From NCBI RefSeq assembly GCF_011764425.1, contig NZ_BLPF01000001.1, positions 2,967,001-3,031,000 on the forward strand: a stretch of 64,000 bases of DNA, read 5' to 3'. The notes beneath the pieces were generated by a model. It was not told where the DNA came from. It was given only the letters and a program-made list of their open reading frames with translations, and did not search any database. Below are positions 26,915-36,780 of this stretch, piece after piece (within the stretch, counting starts at the first letter, position 1; each line of letters starts with the position of its first letter). The position numbers and the translations under genes are program-made. This stretch comes from Phytohabitans houttuyneae. Its GTDB lineage: Bacteria > Actinomycetota > Actinomycetes > Mycobacteriales > Micromonosporaceae.

Positions 26915-27703
26915 ATGAGCGTGTGGCGGTTCGCGGGCCGTACGGGCTTGGTGCTCGGCGTCCTCGTCGTCTCCACCGCCGTGGCCGCCTCCCCGGCGTC
27001 CGCGGCGCAGGGCGTCACTGTGCGGATCTCCGAGGTGACCGGCCGCTTCGAGGCGGGCGCCTCGCCGGCCCAGATGACCGTGGTGGCCACCAAGCGCACC
27101 CGCGAGTGCATCAAGGTGCGCTGGTCGCTGGTGGTGAGCGTGGAAAACATGAGCCTCGACCAGCTCACGGTCGACCGCCGCGAGGAAGACGGCTCGTTTC
27201 CGGTCGACTTCCAGGCCGACGGCGCCGAGGGGCGGCTGACCGACGAGCGGCTCGACCCCGGCACGCTGTGCCGCAACCGCACGGTCACCGCGCGGTACAC
27301 GTTCCGGTTCGACGACGACGCCGGCGGTGGCCGCGTGTCCCTGCGCGCCGAGGCGTACGACGCCCGCAACGAGTTCCTGGAAAGCGACACCACCACCCGC
27401 AACGTCCAGGGCGACGCGCCCTCTCCCTCACCCACACCGAGCCAGGAAGAGGCGGGCGACCCGACCGAGGAGGCCGAGGCGCCGATCGCCGGCGACATCG
27501 CCGATCCGACCACACCGGTCGCCAAGACCGGGGGCTCCGGCCTGCTTCCGGTGGGCCTCGCGGTCGGCGGGATGATGGTCTTCCTCGGCCTGACGCTGCT
27601 CCTGCGCGCGCGGAGCAAGCTCCTGCGCAAGCCCGCGGGTCGCCCCGGAATGCGCGGCGACTGGCGCGGCGGCGCCGCGCGCACCATCCGGGAACGGCGC
27701 TGA
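26915..27703 (+). CDS. Exported, membrane-anchored surface protein
   Basis: The 262-residue protein has a signal peptide (1-31), a beta-rich domain with two Cys (RECIKVRWSL and GTLCRNRTVT), a Ser/Pro/Glu linker and a C-terminal membrane helix (LLPVGLAVGGMMVFLGLTLL) followed by a basic tail. PVAKTGGSG just before the helix resembles a degenerate LAxTG sortase signal, but the order with a long basic tail also fits simple anchoring. GTG (26912) and ATG (26915) are adjacent starts. Confidence 0.75.
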   Translation: MSVWRFAGRTGLVLGVLVVSTAVAASPASAAQGVTVRISEVTGRFEAGASPAQMTVVATKRTRECIKVRWSLVVSVENMSLDQLTVDRREEDGSFPVDFQADGAEGRLTDERLDPGTLCRNRTVTARYTFRFDDDAGGGRVSLRAEAYDARNEFLESDTTTRNVQGDAPSPSPTPSQEEAGDPTEEAEAPIAGDIADPTTPVAKTGGSGLLPVGLAVGGMMVFLGLTLLLRARSKLLRKPAGRPGMRGDWRGGAARTIRERR

Positions 27704-27791
27704 CCCCTGCGTTGACCTCAACTCCTGACGGGCAGACTGCGTATGTAGGGCAGAATCGAGCCGTTGCTCGGCCGTGAGGGAGGAAGACCTA

Positions 27792-29216
27792 ATGACGGAG
27801 TTGGCGCGCATCGGGGTCACGGGGTTGGCGGTCATGGGCCGCAACCTCGCGCGTAACCTGGCGCGGCACGGCCATCCCGTGGCGGTGCACAACCGCTCGT
27901 ACGGCCGGACCAAAGAGCTTGTCGAGGAGTTCGGCCACGAGGGGACCTTCCTGCCGGCCGAGACCGCTGAGCAGTTCGTCGCCAGCCTGGAGCGGCCGCG
28001 CCGCCTCGTGATCATGGTGAAGGCCGGTGCGCCCACCGACGCCGTGATCGACGAGTTCGCGCCGCTGCTTGAGGCGGGCGACATGATCGTCGACGGAGGC
28101 AACGCGCACTTCACCGACACCCGCCGCCGCGAGCAGGCGCTGCGCGAGCGTGGCATCCACTTCGTCGGCTGCGGCATCTCCGGCGGCGAGGAGGGCGCGC
28201 TGCACGGGCCCAGCATCATGCCCGGCGGCTCACCCGAGTCGTACGAGGCGCTCGGCCCGCTGCTGGAGGACATCTCCGCGAAGGTCGACGGCACGCCGTG
28301 CTGCACCCACGTCGGCCCGGACGGCGCCGGCCACTTCGTCAAGATGGTGCACAACGGCATCGAGTACGCGGACATGCAGCTCATCGCCGAGGCGTACGAC
28401 CTGCTCCGCCGCGGCGCCGGCCGCGAGCCGACCGAGATCGCCGACATCTTCCGCGGCTGGAACGAGGGGCGGCTCGGCTCGTACCTCATCGAGATCACGG
28501 CCGAGGTGCTCGCGCACACCGACGTGACCACCGGCCAGCCCTTCGTCGACGTGGTGCAGGACCAGGCCGAGCAGAAGGGCACGGGCCGCTGGACCGTGCA
28601 GATCGCGCTCGACCTTGGCGTGCCGGTCAGCGGCATCGCCGAGGCCGTCTTCGCGCGCTCGCTGTCCGGCGACGCCGACCTGCGCGCCGCCGCCCGCCGG
28701 CTGCCCGGCCCGGTGCCGGCCGGCAACTCCGACCTGCTTGTCGAAGACGTGGAGCAGGCGCTGTACGCGTCGAAGATCGTCGCCTACGCGCAGGGCTTCA
28801 ACCAGATCCAGGCCGGCAGCGCCGAGTACAACTGGAGCATCGACCCCGGCGCCATGTCGACGATCTGGCGCGGCGGCTGCATCATCCGGGCCAAGTTCCT
28901 CGACCGCATCAAGGCGGCCTACGACAGCAACCCGGGCCTGCCTTCGCTGCTCGTCGACGACTACTTCCAGGACGCCGTGCGGGGCGCGCAGGACGCCTGG
29001 CGCCGCGTCGTCACGTCCGCGACCTGGCTGGGCATCCCGGTGCCGGGCTTCGCTTCGGCGCTCGCGTACTACGACGGCCTTCGGGCCGAGCGGCTGCCGG
29101 CCGCGCTGGTGCAGGGCCAGCGCGACTTCTTCGGCGCCCACACGTACCGCCGCGTCGACCGCGAGGGCAGCTACCACGTGCTGTGGGGCGGTGACCGCAA
29201 GGAGGTCGCCGGCTGA
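27792..29216 (+). CDS. gnd: 6-phosphogluconate dehydrogenase, decarboxylating
   Basis: The 474-residue enzyme oxidises and decarboxylates 6-phosphogluconate to ribulose 5-phosphate with NADP in the oxidative pentose phosphate pathway. The N-terminal Rossmann motif is GLAVMGRNLA. The substrate motifs GCGISGGEEGA and GPSIMPGG are present, the catalytic Lys/His/Asn lie in FVKMVHNGIEYADMQL, and the all-helical C-terminal domain is complete. The length equals that of the long (dimeric) Gnd class. GGGAGG lies 8-13 bases before the ATG. A strong terminator follows. Confidence 0.97.
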   Translation: MTELARIGVTGLAVMGRNLARNLARHGHPVAVHNRSYGRTKELVEEFGHEGTFLPAETAEQFVASLERPRRLVIMVKAGAPTDAVIDEFAPLLEAGDMIVDGGNAHFTDTRRREQALRERGIHFVGCGISGGEEGALHGPSIMPGGSPESYEALGPLLEDISAKVDGTPCCTHVGPDGAGHFVKMVHNGIEYADMQLIAEAYDLLRRGAGREPTEIADIFRGWNEGRLGSYLIEITAEVLAHTDVTTGQPFVDVVQDQAEQKGTGRWTVQIALDLGVPVSGIAEAVFARSLSGDADLRAAARRLPGPVPAGNSDLLVEDVEQALYASKIVAYAQGFNQIQAGSAEYNWSIDPGAMSTIWRGGCIIRAKFLDRIKAAYDSNPGLPSLLVDDYFQDAVRGAQDAWRRVVTSATWLGIPVPGFASALAYYDGLRAERLPAALVQGQRDFFGAHTYRRVDREGSYHVLWGGDRKEVAG

Positions 29217-29231
29217 CGCGGATCAGTTGGA

Positions 29232-29264
29232 GAGCGGCGGGTCCCGGGTCGGGGCCCGCCGCTC
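29232..29264. terminator. Bidirectional terminator after gnd
   Basis: A 14-bp stem (GAGCGGCGGGTCCC with GGGGCCCGCCGCTC, one G-T pair) and 5-base loop lie between the convergent gnd and coiled-coil genes, 16 bases after the gnd stop. Confidence 0.85.
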
Positions 29265-29270
29265 GCATTC

Positions 29271-29855
29271 TTAGGAGTCGACCTCGCCCTGCGCCTTCTG
29301 GCAGGCGGTGGTCGCCTGCCGCAGCGCGGTGTCGAGCGCGGCCTCGTTGTTGGAGCCGGCCGCGTCCAGCGCCTCCACGAAGCGGCGCATGCAGGGCAGC
29401 AGCACGTCGCGCTCCTTGGTGACCTTGTCGAGCGACTCCTTGTTTTTGGTCGACTCGTCCTTCGCCTTCGTGAGGTCCGACTCGAGCTGGGTGATCTTGT
29501 CGTTGTTGGCCTTGATGGTCTCGTCGCGGTCGGAGACCTGGCTGCTCAGCGTGTCCCGGGTGTCGCCGAGCTGACTGCTCTTGGCCACGTAGAGACCGGT
29601 CATCACGCCGGCCAGCAGGAAGAGCGCGACCGCCGCCACCACCGCCACCAGCATCGGCGCCCGCCCGGGCTGCTGCTGTTGCTGCCCGTACGCGACACCG
29701 GTGGCCGGCGGCGCACCGGAGACGGCGTACGGCGGTGTGCTCGTCGCCGGCCAGCTCCCGGTGGGCTGGGGCGGCGGCGGGTAGCCGGGGTAGGCCGGCG
29801 ACTGCGGCGGGTACTGCTGCTGCGGGTCTTCCGGCGGGTACCCGGGGTGGGTCAT
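29271..29855 (-). CDS. Pro-rich, single-span coiled-coil protein
   Basis: The 194-residue protein has a Pro/Tyr/Gln-rich cytoplasmic N-terminus (about 1-65), one membrane helix (about 68-91) and an extracytoplasmic heptad-repeat coiled coil (about 95-150, LSSQVSDRDETIKANNDKIT), ending in a short helical part with two Cys. No known enzymatic domain is visible. It lies 35 bases downstream of the S1C-type protease gene and has the same Pro-rich/one-span/coiled-coil plan, so the two membrane proteins may be co-expressed and interact. Confidence 0.7.
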   Translation of the reverse strand: MTHPGYPPEDPQQQYPPQSPAYPGYPPPPQPTGSWPATSTPPYAVSGAPPATGVAYGQQQQQPGRAPMLVAVVAAVALFLLAGVMTGLYVAKSSQLGDTRDTLSSQVSDRDETIKANNDKITQLESDLTKAKDESTKNKESLDKVTKERDVLLPCMRRFVEALDAAGSNNEAALDTALRQATTACQKAQGEVDS

Positions 29856-29890
29856 CGCTCTTCCTCCTGAGGGGCTGGACTTCGTAAGGG

Positions 29891-31020
29891 TCAGCAGACC
29901 CGAAACTTCGTGCAGGCGACCTGGATCGGGGTGGCCAACCCGATCCCTTCGGAATCCTTGGCCTTGAGGCTGGCGATGCCCACCACCTGTTTGGCCGTGT
30001 TGACCACCGGGCCGCCGGAGTTGCCAGGGTTGATCGAGGCGTCGAACTGGATGAGGTCTCCGGCGCCGCCCTCGCCCTTGCGCAGCGCGCTCACCACGCC
30101 GACCGTCACGCTGTCGGTCAGCCCCAGCGGCGCGCCGATCACCACGATCTGCTGCCCGGACTTGACCGGCTCGGTGGCTGTCGCGAGGCCGGCGAGCTCG
30201 AACGGCGCCGAGAGCACGGCGACGTCGTTGGCCTGGTCGACATCGGTCACCGTCGCAGAGTAGGTCTCGCCGTCGCGCTCGAGCTCCACCCGGTTGGAGC
30301 CGCTGCCCCAGACCTCCCGCACCACGTGGTACGCCGTCAGCAGCCGGCTGCTGCCCGAGCTGGGACTGCCGATCGCGAACGCGGTGCCGGTCAGCGTGCC
30401 GGCGGTGATGCGGAAGACGCTGGGCAGCACGGCCGCCGCCACCGCCTGGGGGTCGAAGACCCGGCCGGCCTGCTCACCGAGCTGGTTGACCTGGCCCTCC
30501 AGGCTGTCGAGCCGCTGGTCGTCACTTGCCTGCACACGGTCTGCGTCAGCACGGGCCGAGGCAAGGTCGCCGCGCAGGTCGCTGATCTGGCGGGCCTGGA
30601 CGATCGCGACCACGCCGAGAGCGAGCGTGAACACGACCGCCACCGCGGCGAGCACGAAGCCGGCCCGGCGCGGCTTGGGCGCCGCCGGCGCACCCGATAC
30701 CGCGGCGCCGGACACCGGCCGCACCACGGGCGGCGGCGCCATCACTGGCTGCGGGCCGGCAACCGGCGGCGGGCCGGCAACCGGCGGCGGGCCGGCAACC
30801 GGCGGCGGGCCGGCAACCGGCGGCGGCCCCATCACGGGCTGCGGGTAGCCGGGCGGCGGCAGGTGCGCGGGCTGGGGCTGGGGCTGAGCGGCGACGGGCG
30901 GGGTGGCTGCGTGGGCAGGGGCGGCGGTGCGGCCGCCCCACCCTGGACCGGAAACGGAATCCGACCGGTCGGCTCGTCCGAGCCCGGGCCACCTCCCCCG
31001 GGACCGTGCGCAGTGGTCAC
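29891..31020 (-). CDS. Membrane-anchored trypsin-like (S1C/DegP-type) serine protease, N-terminus frameshifted
   Basis: After a Pro-rich N-terminus with four tandem GPPPVA units, there is one membrane helix, a short coiled coil and a trypsin-like domain. His lies in LLTAYHVV, Asp in QANDVAVL and Ser in INPGNSGGPV. No PDZ domain follows. The most coding-like N-terminus starts at GTG 31020 (TTAHGPGGGGPGSDEPTGRI) but is in another frame from the rest; one missing base between about 30915 and 30945 would join them. If translation instead begins inside the Pro-rich part, the protease domain is still complete. Confidence 0.75.
30753..30824. repeat. 18-bp tandem repeat, four perfect units, coding
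   Basis: GGGCCGGCAACCGGCGGC is repeated exactly at 30753, 30771, 30789 and 30807. On the minus strand it encodes four copies of a six-residue Pro-rich unit in the cytoplasmic tail of the protease. Exact identity suggests recent expansion and a copy-number-variable locus. Confidence 0.9.
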
Positions 31021-31095
31021 CGGTCAAGGATCGCATCGAGGCGCAAGCTCGCCCATATCGCCGCCATATCGATCAGGGCGGGTAGCGTCGGCCTG

Positions 31096-31755
31096 GTGAT
31101 CCGCGTGCTGCTCGCTGACGACGAAGCCATGATCCGTGCCGGCGTGAAGGCGATCCTCGCCGCCGACCCCGAGATCGACGTCGTGGCCGAGGCGGGCGAC
31201 GGCCGGGAGGCGGTCGACCTCACGCTCGCCCACCGCCCGCAGGTCGCGCTGCTGGACATCCGCATGCCGCGCCTCGACGGCCTCGCCGCGGCTGCCGAGA
31301 TCCACCGTGTCGCGCCGGAGACGGCGGTGGTCATGCTGACCACGTTCGGCGAGGACGACTACATCGCCCGCGCGCTCGGCGAAGGCGCAAGCGGGTTTCT
31401 GCTGAAGTCCGGCGACCCGCGCGAGCTGATCACGGGCGTGCGCGCGGTGGCCGGCGGCGCCGCGTACCTCTCGCCGCGCGTGGCCCACCGCGTGATCAGC
31501 GAGCTGCGCGACGGCCGCATGACCCGCGGCGCCGCCGCCCGCACCCGCACCGACGCGCTGACCGACCGGGAGCGCGACGTGCTGGCGCTGGTCGGCGCGG
31601 GACTGTCCAATGCGGAGATCGCGAAGCGCCTCTTCCTCGTGGAGGGCACCGTCAAGAGCTACGTGAGCGCAATCCTGACCCGGCTCGGGGTACGCAACCG
31701 CGTGCAGGCGGCCATCATCGCCTACGAGGCAGGCCTCGTCGCATCAGAGCAGTGA
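31096..31755 (+). CDS. NarL/FixJ-family response regulator
   Basis: The 219-residue regulator starts at GTG 31096 ([16 protein letters not shown]). The phosphoacceptor Asp lies in [13 protein letters not shown], Lys in SGFLLKSGD and the LuxR helix-turn-helix in [20 protein letters not shown]. No ribosome site is obvious, so the transcript may be leaderless. No kinase is directly adjacent: the likely partner at 34134 lies on the same strand beyond the P-type ATPase gene, whose 3' end overlaps this gene by 41 bases. Confidence 0.92.
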   Translation: MIRVLLADDEAMIRAGVKAILAADPEIDVVAEAGDGREAVDLTLAHRPQVALLDIRMPRLDGLAAAAEIHRVAPETAVVMLTTFGEDDYIARALGEGASGFLLKSGDPRELITGVRAVAGGAAYLSPRVAHRVISELRDGRMTRGAAARTRTDALTDRERDVLALVGAGLSNAEIAKRLFLVEGTVKSYVSAILTRLGVRNRVQAAIIAYEAGLVASEQ

Positions 31756-34024
31756 CGGCCTCCAGCAGCAGGCCCGCCGCCACCGCGATGGCCACCGCGA
31801 GCCCGGGCGCGCGGCCGCCGACCAGCTCCAGCTGGAAGAAGTCCTGCAGGAACGGGACCACCAGCACCACCGCGAAGGCGCCGCCCATCGCGGCCACGAG
31901 CAGGACCCGCCACCAGGTGTACGGCCGCGCGATGATCGCCAGCCCCCACAGCGCGACAAGGAAGAGCGTGAGCGTGGCGGCGGACGTCTCGGCGTCCAGG
32001 TTGCCGTCGTAGACGCCGCGAGCCGCAAGGTACGACGCGGTCGTGGCCGCCGCCGCGAGCACGCCCGCCGGCACCGCGAACCGCAGCACCCGCCCGACGA
32101 AGCCGCCCCTCGCCCGCTCGGTGTTGGGCGCGAGCGCGAGGAAGAACGCCGGTATGCCGATCGTCAGCGACCCGATCAGCGTCAGGTGGCGGGGCAGGAA
32201 GGGGTACGGCACCTGGCTCAGCACGACGATGACGGCGAGCAGCACCGAGTACACCGTCTTGGTGAGGAAGAGGTTGGCGACGCGCTCGATGTTGCCGATC
32301 ACCCGGCGCCCCTCGGCCACCACCGAAGGGAGCGCGGCGAAGCTGTTGTCCAGCAACACGATCTGAGCCACCGCGCGGGTCGCCGGGCTGCCCGAGCCCA
32401 TCGCCACGCCGATGTCGGCGTCCTTGAGCGCGAGCACGTCGTTCACCCCGTCGCCGGTCATCGCGACGGTGTGACCGCGGGCCTGCAGCGCGGCGACGAT
32501 CTCGCGCTTCTGCTGCGGCCCCACCCGGCCGAAGACAGTGCCGTCCGCCACGGCGTCGGCCAGAGCCTCGCGGTCGTCCGGGAGCGTGCGCGCGTCCACC
32601 GGGCGGTCCGCGCCGGGCAGGTCCAGCGAGCGCGCGACCGCGCCGACCGACAGCGCGTTGTCGCCCGAGATCACCTTGACCGCCACGCCCTGCTCGGCAA
32701 AGTACCGCAGCGTCTCGGGCGCGTCGGCGCGCAGCCGCTGGGCGAGCACGACCAGCGCCACCGGTGTGTCGTCCCGTTTGAGGAGCAGCACGCGCAGCCC
32801 GCGCGCGCCGTACCCGTCGGCCTCGGACAGCGCCTCGTGCCCCGCCGGCAGGAGCACGTCGGGCGCGCCGAGCCGCCAGGTGGCCGTTGTCCCGTCCGGC
32901 GCGGTGAGCGTGGCCCCGCTGAAGCGGCGAGCGGAGGAGAACGGCATCCGCTCCCCCACCGTCCACTGTGGCTGCTCAGGGCATGCGGCGGCGATTGCCC
33001 GCATGCTCGGGTTTGGCCGCTCGTCCGCGGCGGCCAGCGCGCCGAGCACCGCCCCGGCCTGCGCAGCGCCCTCACCCAGCGGCCGCACCTCGGCCACGGC
33101 CATCTCCACGTCGGTGAGCGTGCCGGTCTTGTCGAGCGCGACCACGCTCACCCGGGCCAGCCCTTCGATCGCGGGCAGCTCCTGCACGAGCGTGTTGCGC
33201 CGCCCGAGCCGGATCACACCGACCGCGAACGCCACCGAGGTGAGCAGCACCAGCCCTTCCGGCACCATCGGCACCAGGCCGCCGACCATGCGGCGTACCG
33301 CCTCGGGCAGGTCGTCGGAGTTGACGGCGACCTGGCTGGCCACGAGCGCCAGCCCGGTCGGAATGATCATCCAGGTGACCACCCGCAGGATCGTGTTGAT
33401 GCCGTTGCGCAGCTGCGAGTCGACGAGCGTGAAACGGCTGGCCTCCTCGGCGAGCCGGGCCGCGTAGGCCTCGCGGCCCACCTTCGTCGCGGTGAACGAG
33501 CCGGCGCCGGAGACCACGAAGCTGCCGGAGAGCACCTGGTCGCCCGCCCGCTTGACGACCGGGTCCGCCTCGCCGGTGAGCAGGGACTCGTCCACCTCCA
33601 GGTGCTCGGCCTCGGCGACCACCCCGTCCACCACGATCTTGTCGCCGGCGCCGAGCTCGATCAGGTCGTCGAGCACGATCTCCGAGGCGTCCACCTCGAC
33701 CGCGAAGCCGTCCCGGCGCACCACCGGGCGGGCGGCGCCCACGATCGCCAGCCGGTCGAGCGTCCGCTTGGCCCGCAGCTCCTGGATGACGCCGATCAGG
33801 GTGTTCGCGATGATCACGCCGCCGAAGAGGGCATCCTGGATCGGACCGACCGACAAGATCATGATCAGGAGCACACCGATGATGGCGTTGATCCTGGTGA
33901 ACAGGTTGGCCCGGATGATCTCGCCCACGCTCCGGCTGGACCTGGCCGGTACGTCGTTCACCTTCCCGGCGGCGATCCGCTCGGCCACCTCCGGCGCGGT
34001 CAGGCCGGTCTCCACGCGCAGCAT
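31715..34024 (-). CDS. Cation-transporting P-type ATPase, CtpE-like
   Basis: The 769-residue pump has the actuator motif LTGEAD (about 149-154), the fourth-helix motif PEGL (255-258), the phosphorylation site DKTGTLTD (Asp298), a KVISGDN-type hinge and [20 protein letters not shown]. There is no N-terminal metal-binding CxxC and no CPx motif, which excludes the heavy-metal class. [18 protein letters not shown] followed by [12 protein letters not shown] resembles mycobacterial CtpE, a calcium pump. The divergent promoter region to the kinase gene holds a GAC-N4-G(T/G)C palindrome. Confidence 0.9.
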   Translation of the reverse strand: MLRVETGLTAPEVAERIAAGKVNDVPARSSRSVGEIIRANLFTRINAIIGVLLIMILSVGPIQDALFGGVIIANTLIGVIQELRAKRTLDRLAIVGAARPVVRRDGFAVEVDASEIVLDDLIELGAGDKIVVDGVVAEAEHLEVDESLLTGEADPVVKRAGDQVLSGSFVVSGAGSFTATKVGREAYAARLAEEASRFTLVDSQLRNGINTILRVVTWMIIPTGLALVASQVAVNSDDLPEAVRRMVGGLVPMVPEGLVLLTSVAFAVGVIRLGRRNTLVQELPAIEGLARVSVVALDKTGTLTDVEMAVAEVRPLGEGAAQAGAVLGALAAADERPNPSMRAIAAACPEQPQWTVGERMPFSSARRFSGATLTAPDGTTATWRLGAPDVLLPAGHEALSEADGYGARGLRVLLLKRDDTPVALVVLAQRLRADAPETLRYFAEQGVAVKVISGDNALSVGAVARSLDLPGADRPVDARTLPDDREALADAVADGTVFGRVGPQQKREIVAALQARGHTVAMTGDGVNDVLALKDADIGVAMGSGSPATRAVAQIVLLDNSFAALPSVVAEGRRVIGNIERVANLFLTKTVYSVLLAVIVVLSQVPYPFLPRHLTLIGSLTIGIPAFFLALAPNTERARGGFVGRVLRFAVPAGVLAAAATTASYLAARGVYDGNLDAETSAATLTLFLVALWGLAIIARPYTWWRVLLVAAMGGAFAVVLVVPFLQDFFQLELVGGRAPGLAVAIAVAAGLLLEAVTALMRRGLPRRR

Positions 34025-34081
34025 GGGGCCACGGTAGGTGGGCGGCGGCGGGGAGCGCCCCGGCCGATCGTCGTCGGGTGA

Positions 34082-34099
34082 CCCTGACTTTCGGCAGGG
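34082..34099. promoter_or_regulatory. Palindromic box CCCTGAC-TTTC-GGCAGGG
   Basis: The seven-base arms have one mismatch and a 4-base spacer. The box lies between the divergent P-type ATPase (start 34024) and histidine kinase (start 34134). A near copy with perfect arms is at 38556-38571, and the preceding CCGATCGTC is shared too. The GAC-N4-GTC architecture resembles the DosR/NarL class of sites. Confidence 0.55.
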
Positions 34100-34133
34100 T
34101 TGGTGGCGCCGGAGCAGGGCTAACGTCGAGGCT

Positions 34134-35624
34134 GTGCGACGCGTGGCGACCGACATCCTGCTCTGGGTGGTGCTCGCCCTGCCCGTCGCGATCTCCTGGC
34201 CCGGCCACAACGCGTACCCCCTCTGGCTCCTCCTGCTCTCGATCGCCGCGCTCGCGGCGGCGGTGGCGGTGAGCCGGCGCTACCCGCTCGCCTCGCTCTT
34301 CGTCGTGGTCGCGCTCACCGCCGTGGACGGCAACTTCTCCTTCGCGCTGCCCGTGGTGAGCTACCTGGTCGGCCGGCGGATGGCGAGCGTGATCCCGGCC
34401 GCCGTCGGTTTCCTGGCGATCGTCGCCGTCGCCACGCCGTACGTGCTCGTTGACGCCGGCTTCATCGTCTGGACCCAGATGGCCGGCGTGCTCGTGTACG
34501 CGGGGCTCTTTCCCTGGCTCGTCGGCCGCTACCGGCGGCAGCAGCAGGATCTCGTCGCCGCCGGCTGGGAGCACGCCGAGCAGCTCGAGCGCGAGCAGCG
34601 GATGGCCGCCGACCAGGTGCGGCTGCGCGAGCGGACGCGGATCGCCGAGGACATGCACGACTCGCTCGGCCACGAGCTCAGCCTGATCGCGCTAAGGGCC
34701 GGCGCGCTGGAGCTCGACCCCGACCTCGACAAGCGGCACCGGGGTGCCGCGGCCGAACTGCGGGCCAGCGCCGGCGCCGCCACCGAGCGGCTGCGCGAGA
34801 TCATCGGTGTGCTCCGGGACCAGACCGACCCGGCACCCGTGCGGCCGGTGGACGAGGACATCGCCGAGCTCGTGTGGCGGGCGAAGGACTCGGGCATGGC
34901 CGTCGACTTCGACCGCGACGGGGCGGCCGGCCCGCTGCCGCCCATGGTCGACCGGGCCGCGCACCGGGTCGTGCAGGAGTCGCTGACCAACGCCAACAAG
35001 TACGCCCCCGGCGCCCCGGTCACGGTCCGGATCGAGCGCGGCGCCACGGACACGACGGTGACCGTGCGAAACGGGCCACCGCCCGCCGGCCCCCTCCCCA
35101 CGAGCGTGGCGGGCGGGCGCGGCCTGGTCGGGCTCACCGAGCGGGTGCGGCTGGCCGGCGGTACCCTCAGCGCCGCCCGCGTGCCGGACGGCGGCTTCGA
35201 GGTGGTGGCCCGCCTGCCGTACACGGCGACGCCCGCCCCGCCCGCGCCGGAGACCTCGACCGACCGGCGGCGACTCGTGCAGCGGCAGGCACGGCGCGGC
35301 CTCATCGCGGCGTTCGCGGTGCCGGTCGCGCTGGGCATCGTGATCGGCGGTACCGCGCTGGCCTACTTCGCCCACGCGACCGCAAACTCGGTGCTGCCGC
35401 CGGACGAGTACTCCCGCCTCAGCGTCGGGATGAGCCAGGCGGACGTGGAGCGGGTGCTCCCGGACCGCGAGTGGCTGGACGCGCCGGATCGCGAGGACGG
35501 TCCCGGTGACGACTGCCGCTACTACCGGTCACACGGAGACATGCTGCGCGCACGACTCGACGTCTACCGCCTCTGTTTCGCGGACGGCCGCTTGGTGGCG
35601 AAGGACGCTCTCCCCAGCGCGTGA
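34134..35624 (+). CDS. Sensor histidine kinase with C-terminal membrane helix and BamE-like domain
   Basis: The 496-residue protein has about four N-terminal membrane helices, a coiled coil, the phosphoacceptor motif [17 protein letters not shown] (His175) and a HATPase domain ([20 protein letters not shown]). Unusually, after residue 375 it continues with a Pro-rich linker, another membrane helix (about 395-420) and some 70 residues beginning [20 protein letters not shown], which resembles the BamE/SmpA fold. That places a small folded domain outside the membrane. Partner regulator: probably 31096. Confidence 0.88.
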   Translation: MRRVATDILLWVVLALPVAISWPGHNAYPLWLLLLSIAALAAAVAVSRRYPLASLFVVVALTAVDGNFSFALPVVSYLVGRRMASVIPAAVGFLAIVAVATPYVLVDAGFIVWTQMAGVLVYAGLFPWLVGRYRRQQQDLVAAGWEHAEQLEREQRMAADQVRLRERTRIAEDMHDSLGHELSLIALRAGALELDPDLDKRHRGAAAELRASAGAATERLREIIGVLRDQTDPAPVRPVDEDIAELVWRAKDSGMAVDFDRDGAAGPLPPMVDRAAHRVVQESLTNANKYAPGAPVTVRIERGATDTTVTVRNGPPPAGPLPTSVAGGRGLVGLTERVRLAGGTLSAARVPDGGFEVVARLPYTATPAPPAPETSTDRRRLVQRQARRGLIAAFAVPVALGIVIGGTALAYFAHATANSVLPPDEYSRLSVGMSQADVERVLPDREWLDAPDREDGPGDDCRYYRSHGDMLRARLDVYRLCFADGRLVAKDALPSA

Positions 35625-35911
35625 CCTGTCTCGTTTCCGACAGGTCCGCGCCGGGTGGCGACACGGGGCGCCCTTGCCCTCGGTGCCGCCGACCCGGCCG
35701 GAAATTGGTAGGAGCGGGGGCTGGAGGCAGCTTGGCAGGCTTGGCAGGAAGCCCGCCGCTCCCGTCACATGACTATGGCTTGTGCGAGTCGCATTTGCAA
35801 GAGACTCAACATGATCATTCATGGTACGTTTCGCCCGGCGGGCTTGGATCCGTGCCGCCGCGGTTGTACAAGTTCACAAAGTGTCGTGTCCCGGGTGCGG
35901 GAGGAGGAGTC
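35625..35911. other. Promoter region without a gene
   Basis: This 287-base gap lies between the kinase and the XRE regulator on the same strand. It is poorer in GC than its surroundings around 35765-35890 and carries no frame with coding character. It probably holds the promoter of the XRE/DUF397 pair. ATGATCATTCAT near 35811 is an imperfect AT-rich palindrome. No terminator-like hairpin stands out. Confidence 0.4.
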
Positions 35912-36727
35912 GTGGAGGGCACGAGCCCGACCGTCCAGCGCCGCCGGCTCGGACTCGCTCTGCGTACATTGCGGCAGGAGCGGGGGCTGACCGGTGAGCA
36001 GGTCGGCGAGCAAGTGGAACGTTCCGCGTCGTGGATATCCCGTGTGGAGGGTGGCCGTATCGGCATCCGCGGCCGGGATCTGCGCGACCTCCTCGACCTG
36101 TACCAGGTGGACGATGCCGGCCGCCGCGCCGAGCTGCTCTCCCTCGCCGAGCGGGGGCGGGCGCGCAGCTGGTGGAGCGAGTTCAGCGGCACGATCTCCG
36201 AGGCGTACGCGACGTTCGTCGGCTTCGAGGACGAGGCGACCCGCTTCGAGTCGTACGAGCCGATGGTCGTGCCGGGCCTGCTCCAGCTCGAGTCGTACGC
36301 CCGGGCCCTGGTCGAGAGCGGCATCCCCCAGCTCAGCCGGCGCGAGGTGGAAGACCGCATCCAGGTGCGGCTGCGGCGGCAGGAGGTGCTCCGCAAGCCG
36401 GACCCGCTGCAGCTCTCGCTCGTGCTTCAGGAGGGCGTGCTGCGCCAGCGGGTCGGCAGCAGCCAGATCATGCGCGACCAGCTGCGCCACCTGATCGAGG
36501 CTGCCAATCTGCCCAACGTGGACCTGCGCATCCTGCTCGACGAGGACACCCAGCCGCTCGGCAGCTTCCACCACTTCGTCGTGATCTATCTGGAATCCGA
36601 TACCCCCGAAACGGTGTACGTCGAGGATTTCGCCGGGGGCGATTTGAACGCGCCGGTAGCATCCGCCCGTATCAGGAAACGTTCGCGCGATTTAACCGTC
36701 TCGCGCTCGATCCAGGCGAGTCGATAA
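35912..36727 (+). CDS. XRE-family regulator with DUF5753, C-terminus apparently frameshifted
   Basis: A GTG start follows a GAGGAGGAG ribosome site. Residues 10-65 form the XRE helix-turn-helix (LTGEQVGEQVERSASWISRV); DUF5753 follows (FVGFEDEATRFESYEPMVVP, LLQLESYARAL). After residue 249 (NAPVA) the frame becomes Ser/Arg-rich, whereas the adjacent frame from 36661 to 36762 reads IRPYQETFARFNRLALDPGE and a natural family end. One base is missing near 36658-36661. These regulators pair with DUF397 genes in actinomycetes and influence development or secondary metabolism. Confidence 0.85.
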   Translation: MEGTSPTVQRRRLGLALRTLRQERGLTGEQVGEQVERSASWISRVEGGRIGIRGRDLRDLLDLYQVDDAGRRAELLSLAERGRARSWWSEFSGTISEAYATFVGFEDEATRFESYEPMVVPGLLQLESYARALVESGIPQLSRREVEDRIQVRLRRQEVLRKPDPLQLSLVLQEGVLRQRVGSSQIMRDQLRHLIEAANLPNVDLRILLDEDTQPLGSFHHFVVIYLESDTPETVYVEDFAGGDLNAPVASARIRKRSRDLTVSRSIQASR

Positions 36728-36780
36728 CTAAGATCGAACTCGCCATGCAAGAAGCCCCCTAAGAATGTGAGAACGAGTCT

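Noticed and set aside
26915-27703. Sortase-anchored surface protein
   Set aside because: PVAKTG before the last helix is only a weak match to LPxTG/LAxTG and the tail after the helix is about 35 residues long. Plain membrane anchoring is as likely, so I did not call a sortase substrate.
13711-28000. A secondary-metabolite gene cluster (oxidase, epoxide hydrolase, several hydrolases)
   Set aside because: No polyketide, peptide, terpene or RiPP core biosynthetic gene is present. Each enzyme stands with its own regulator.
31715-34024. Heavy-metal (Cu/Zn) P-type ATPase
   Set aside because: No CxxC metal-binding domain and no CPC/CPH motif are present. The PEGL motif places it in the CtpE-like non-heavy-metal group.
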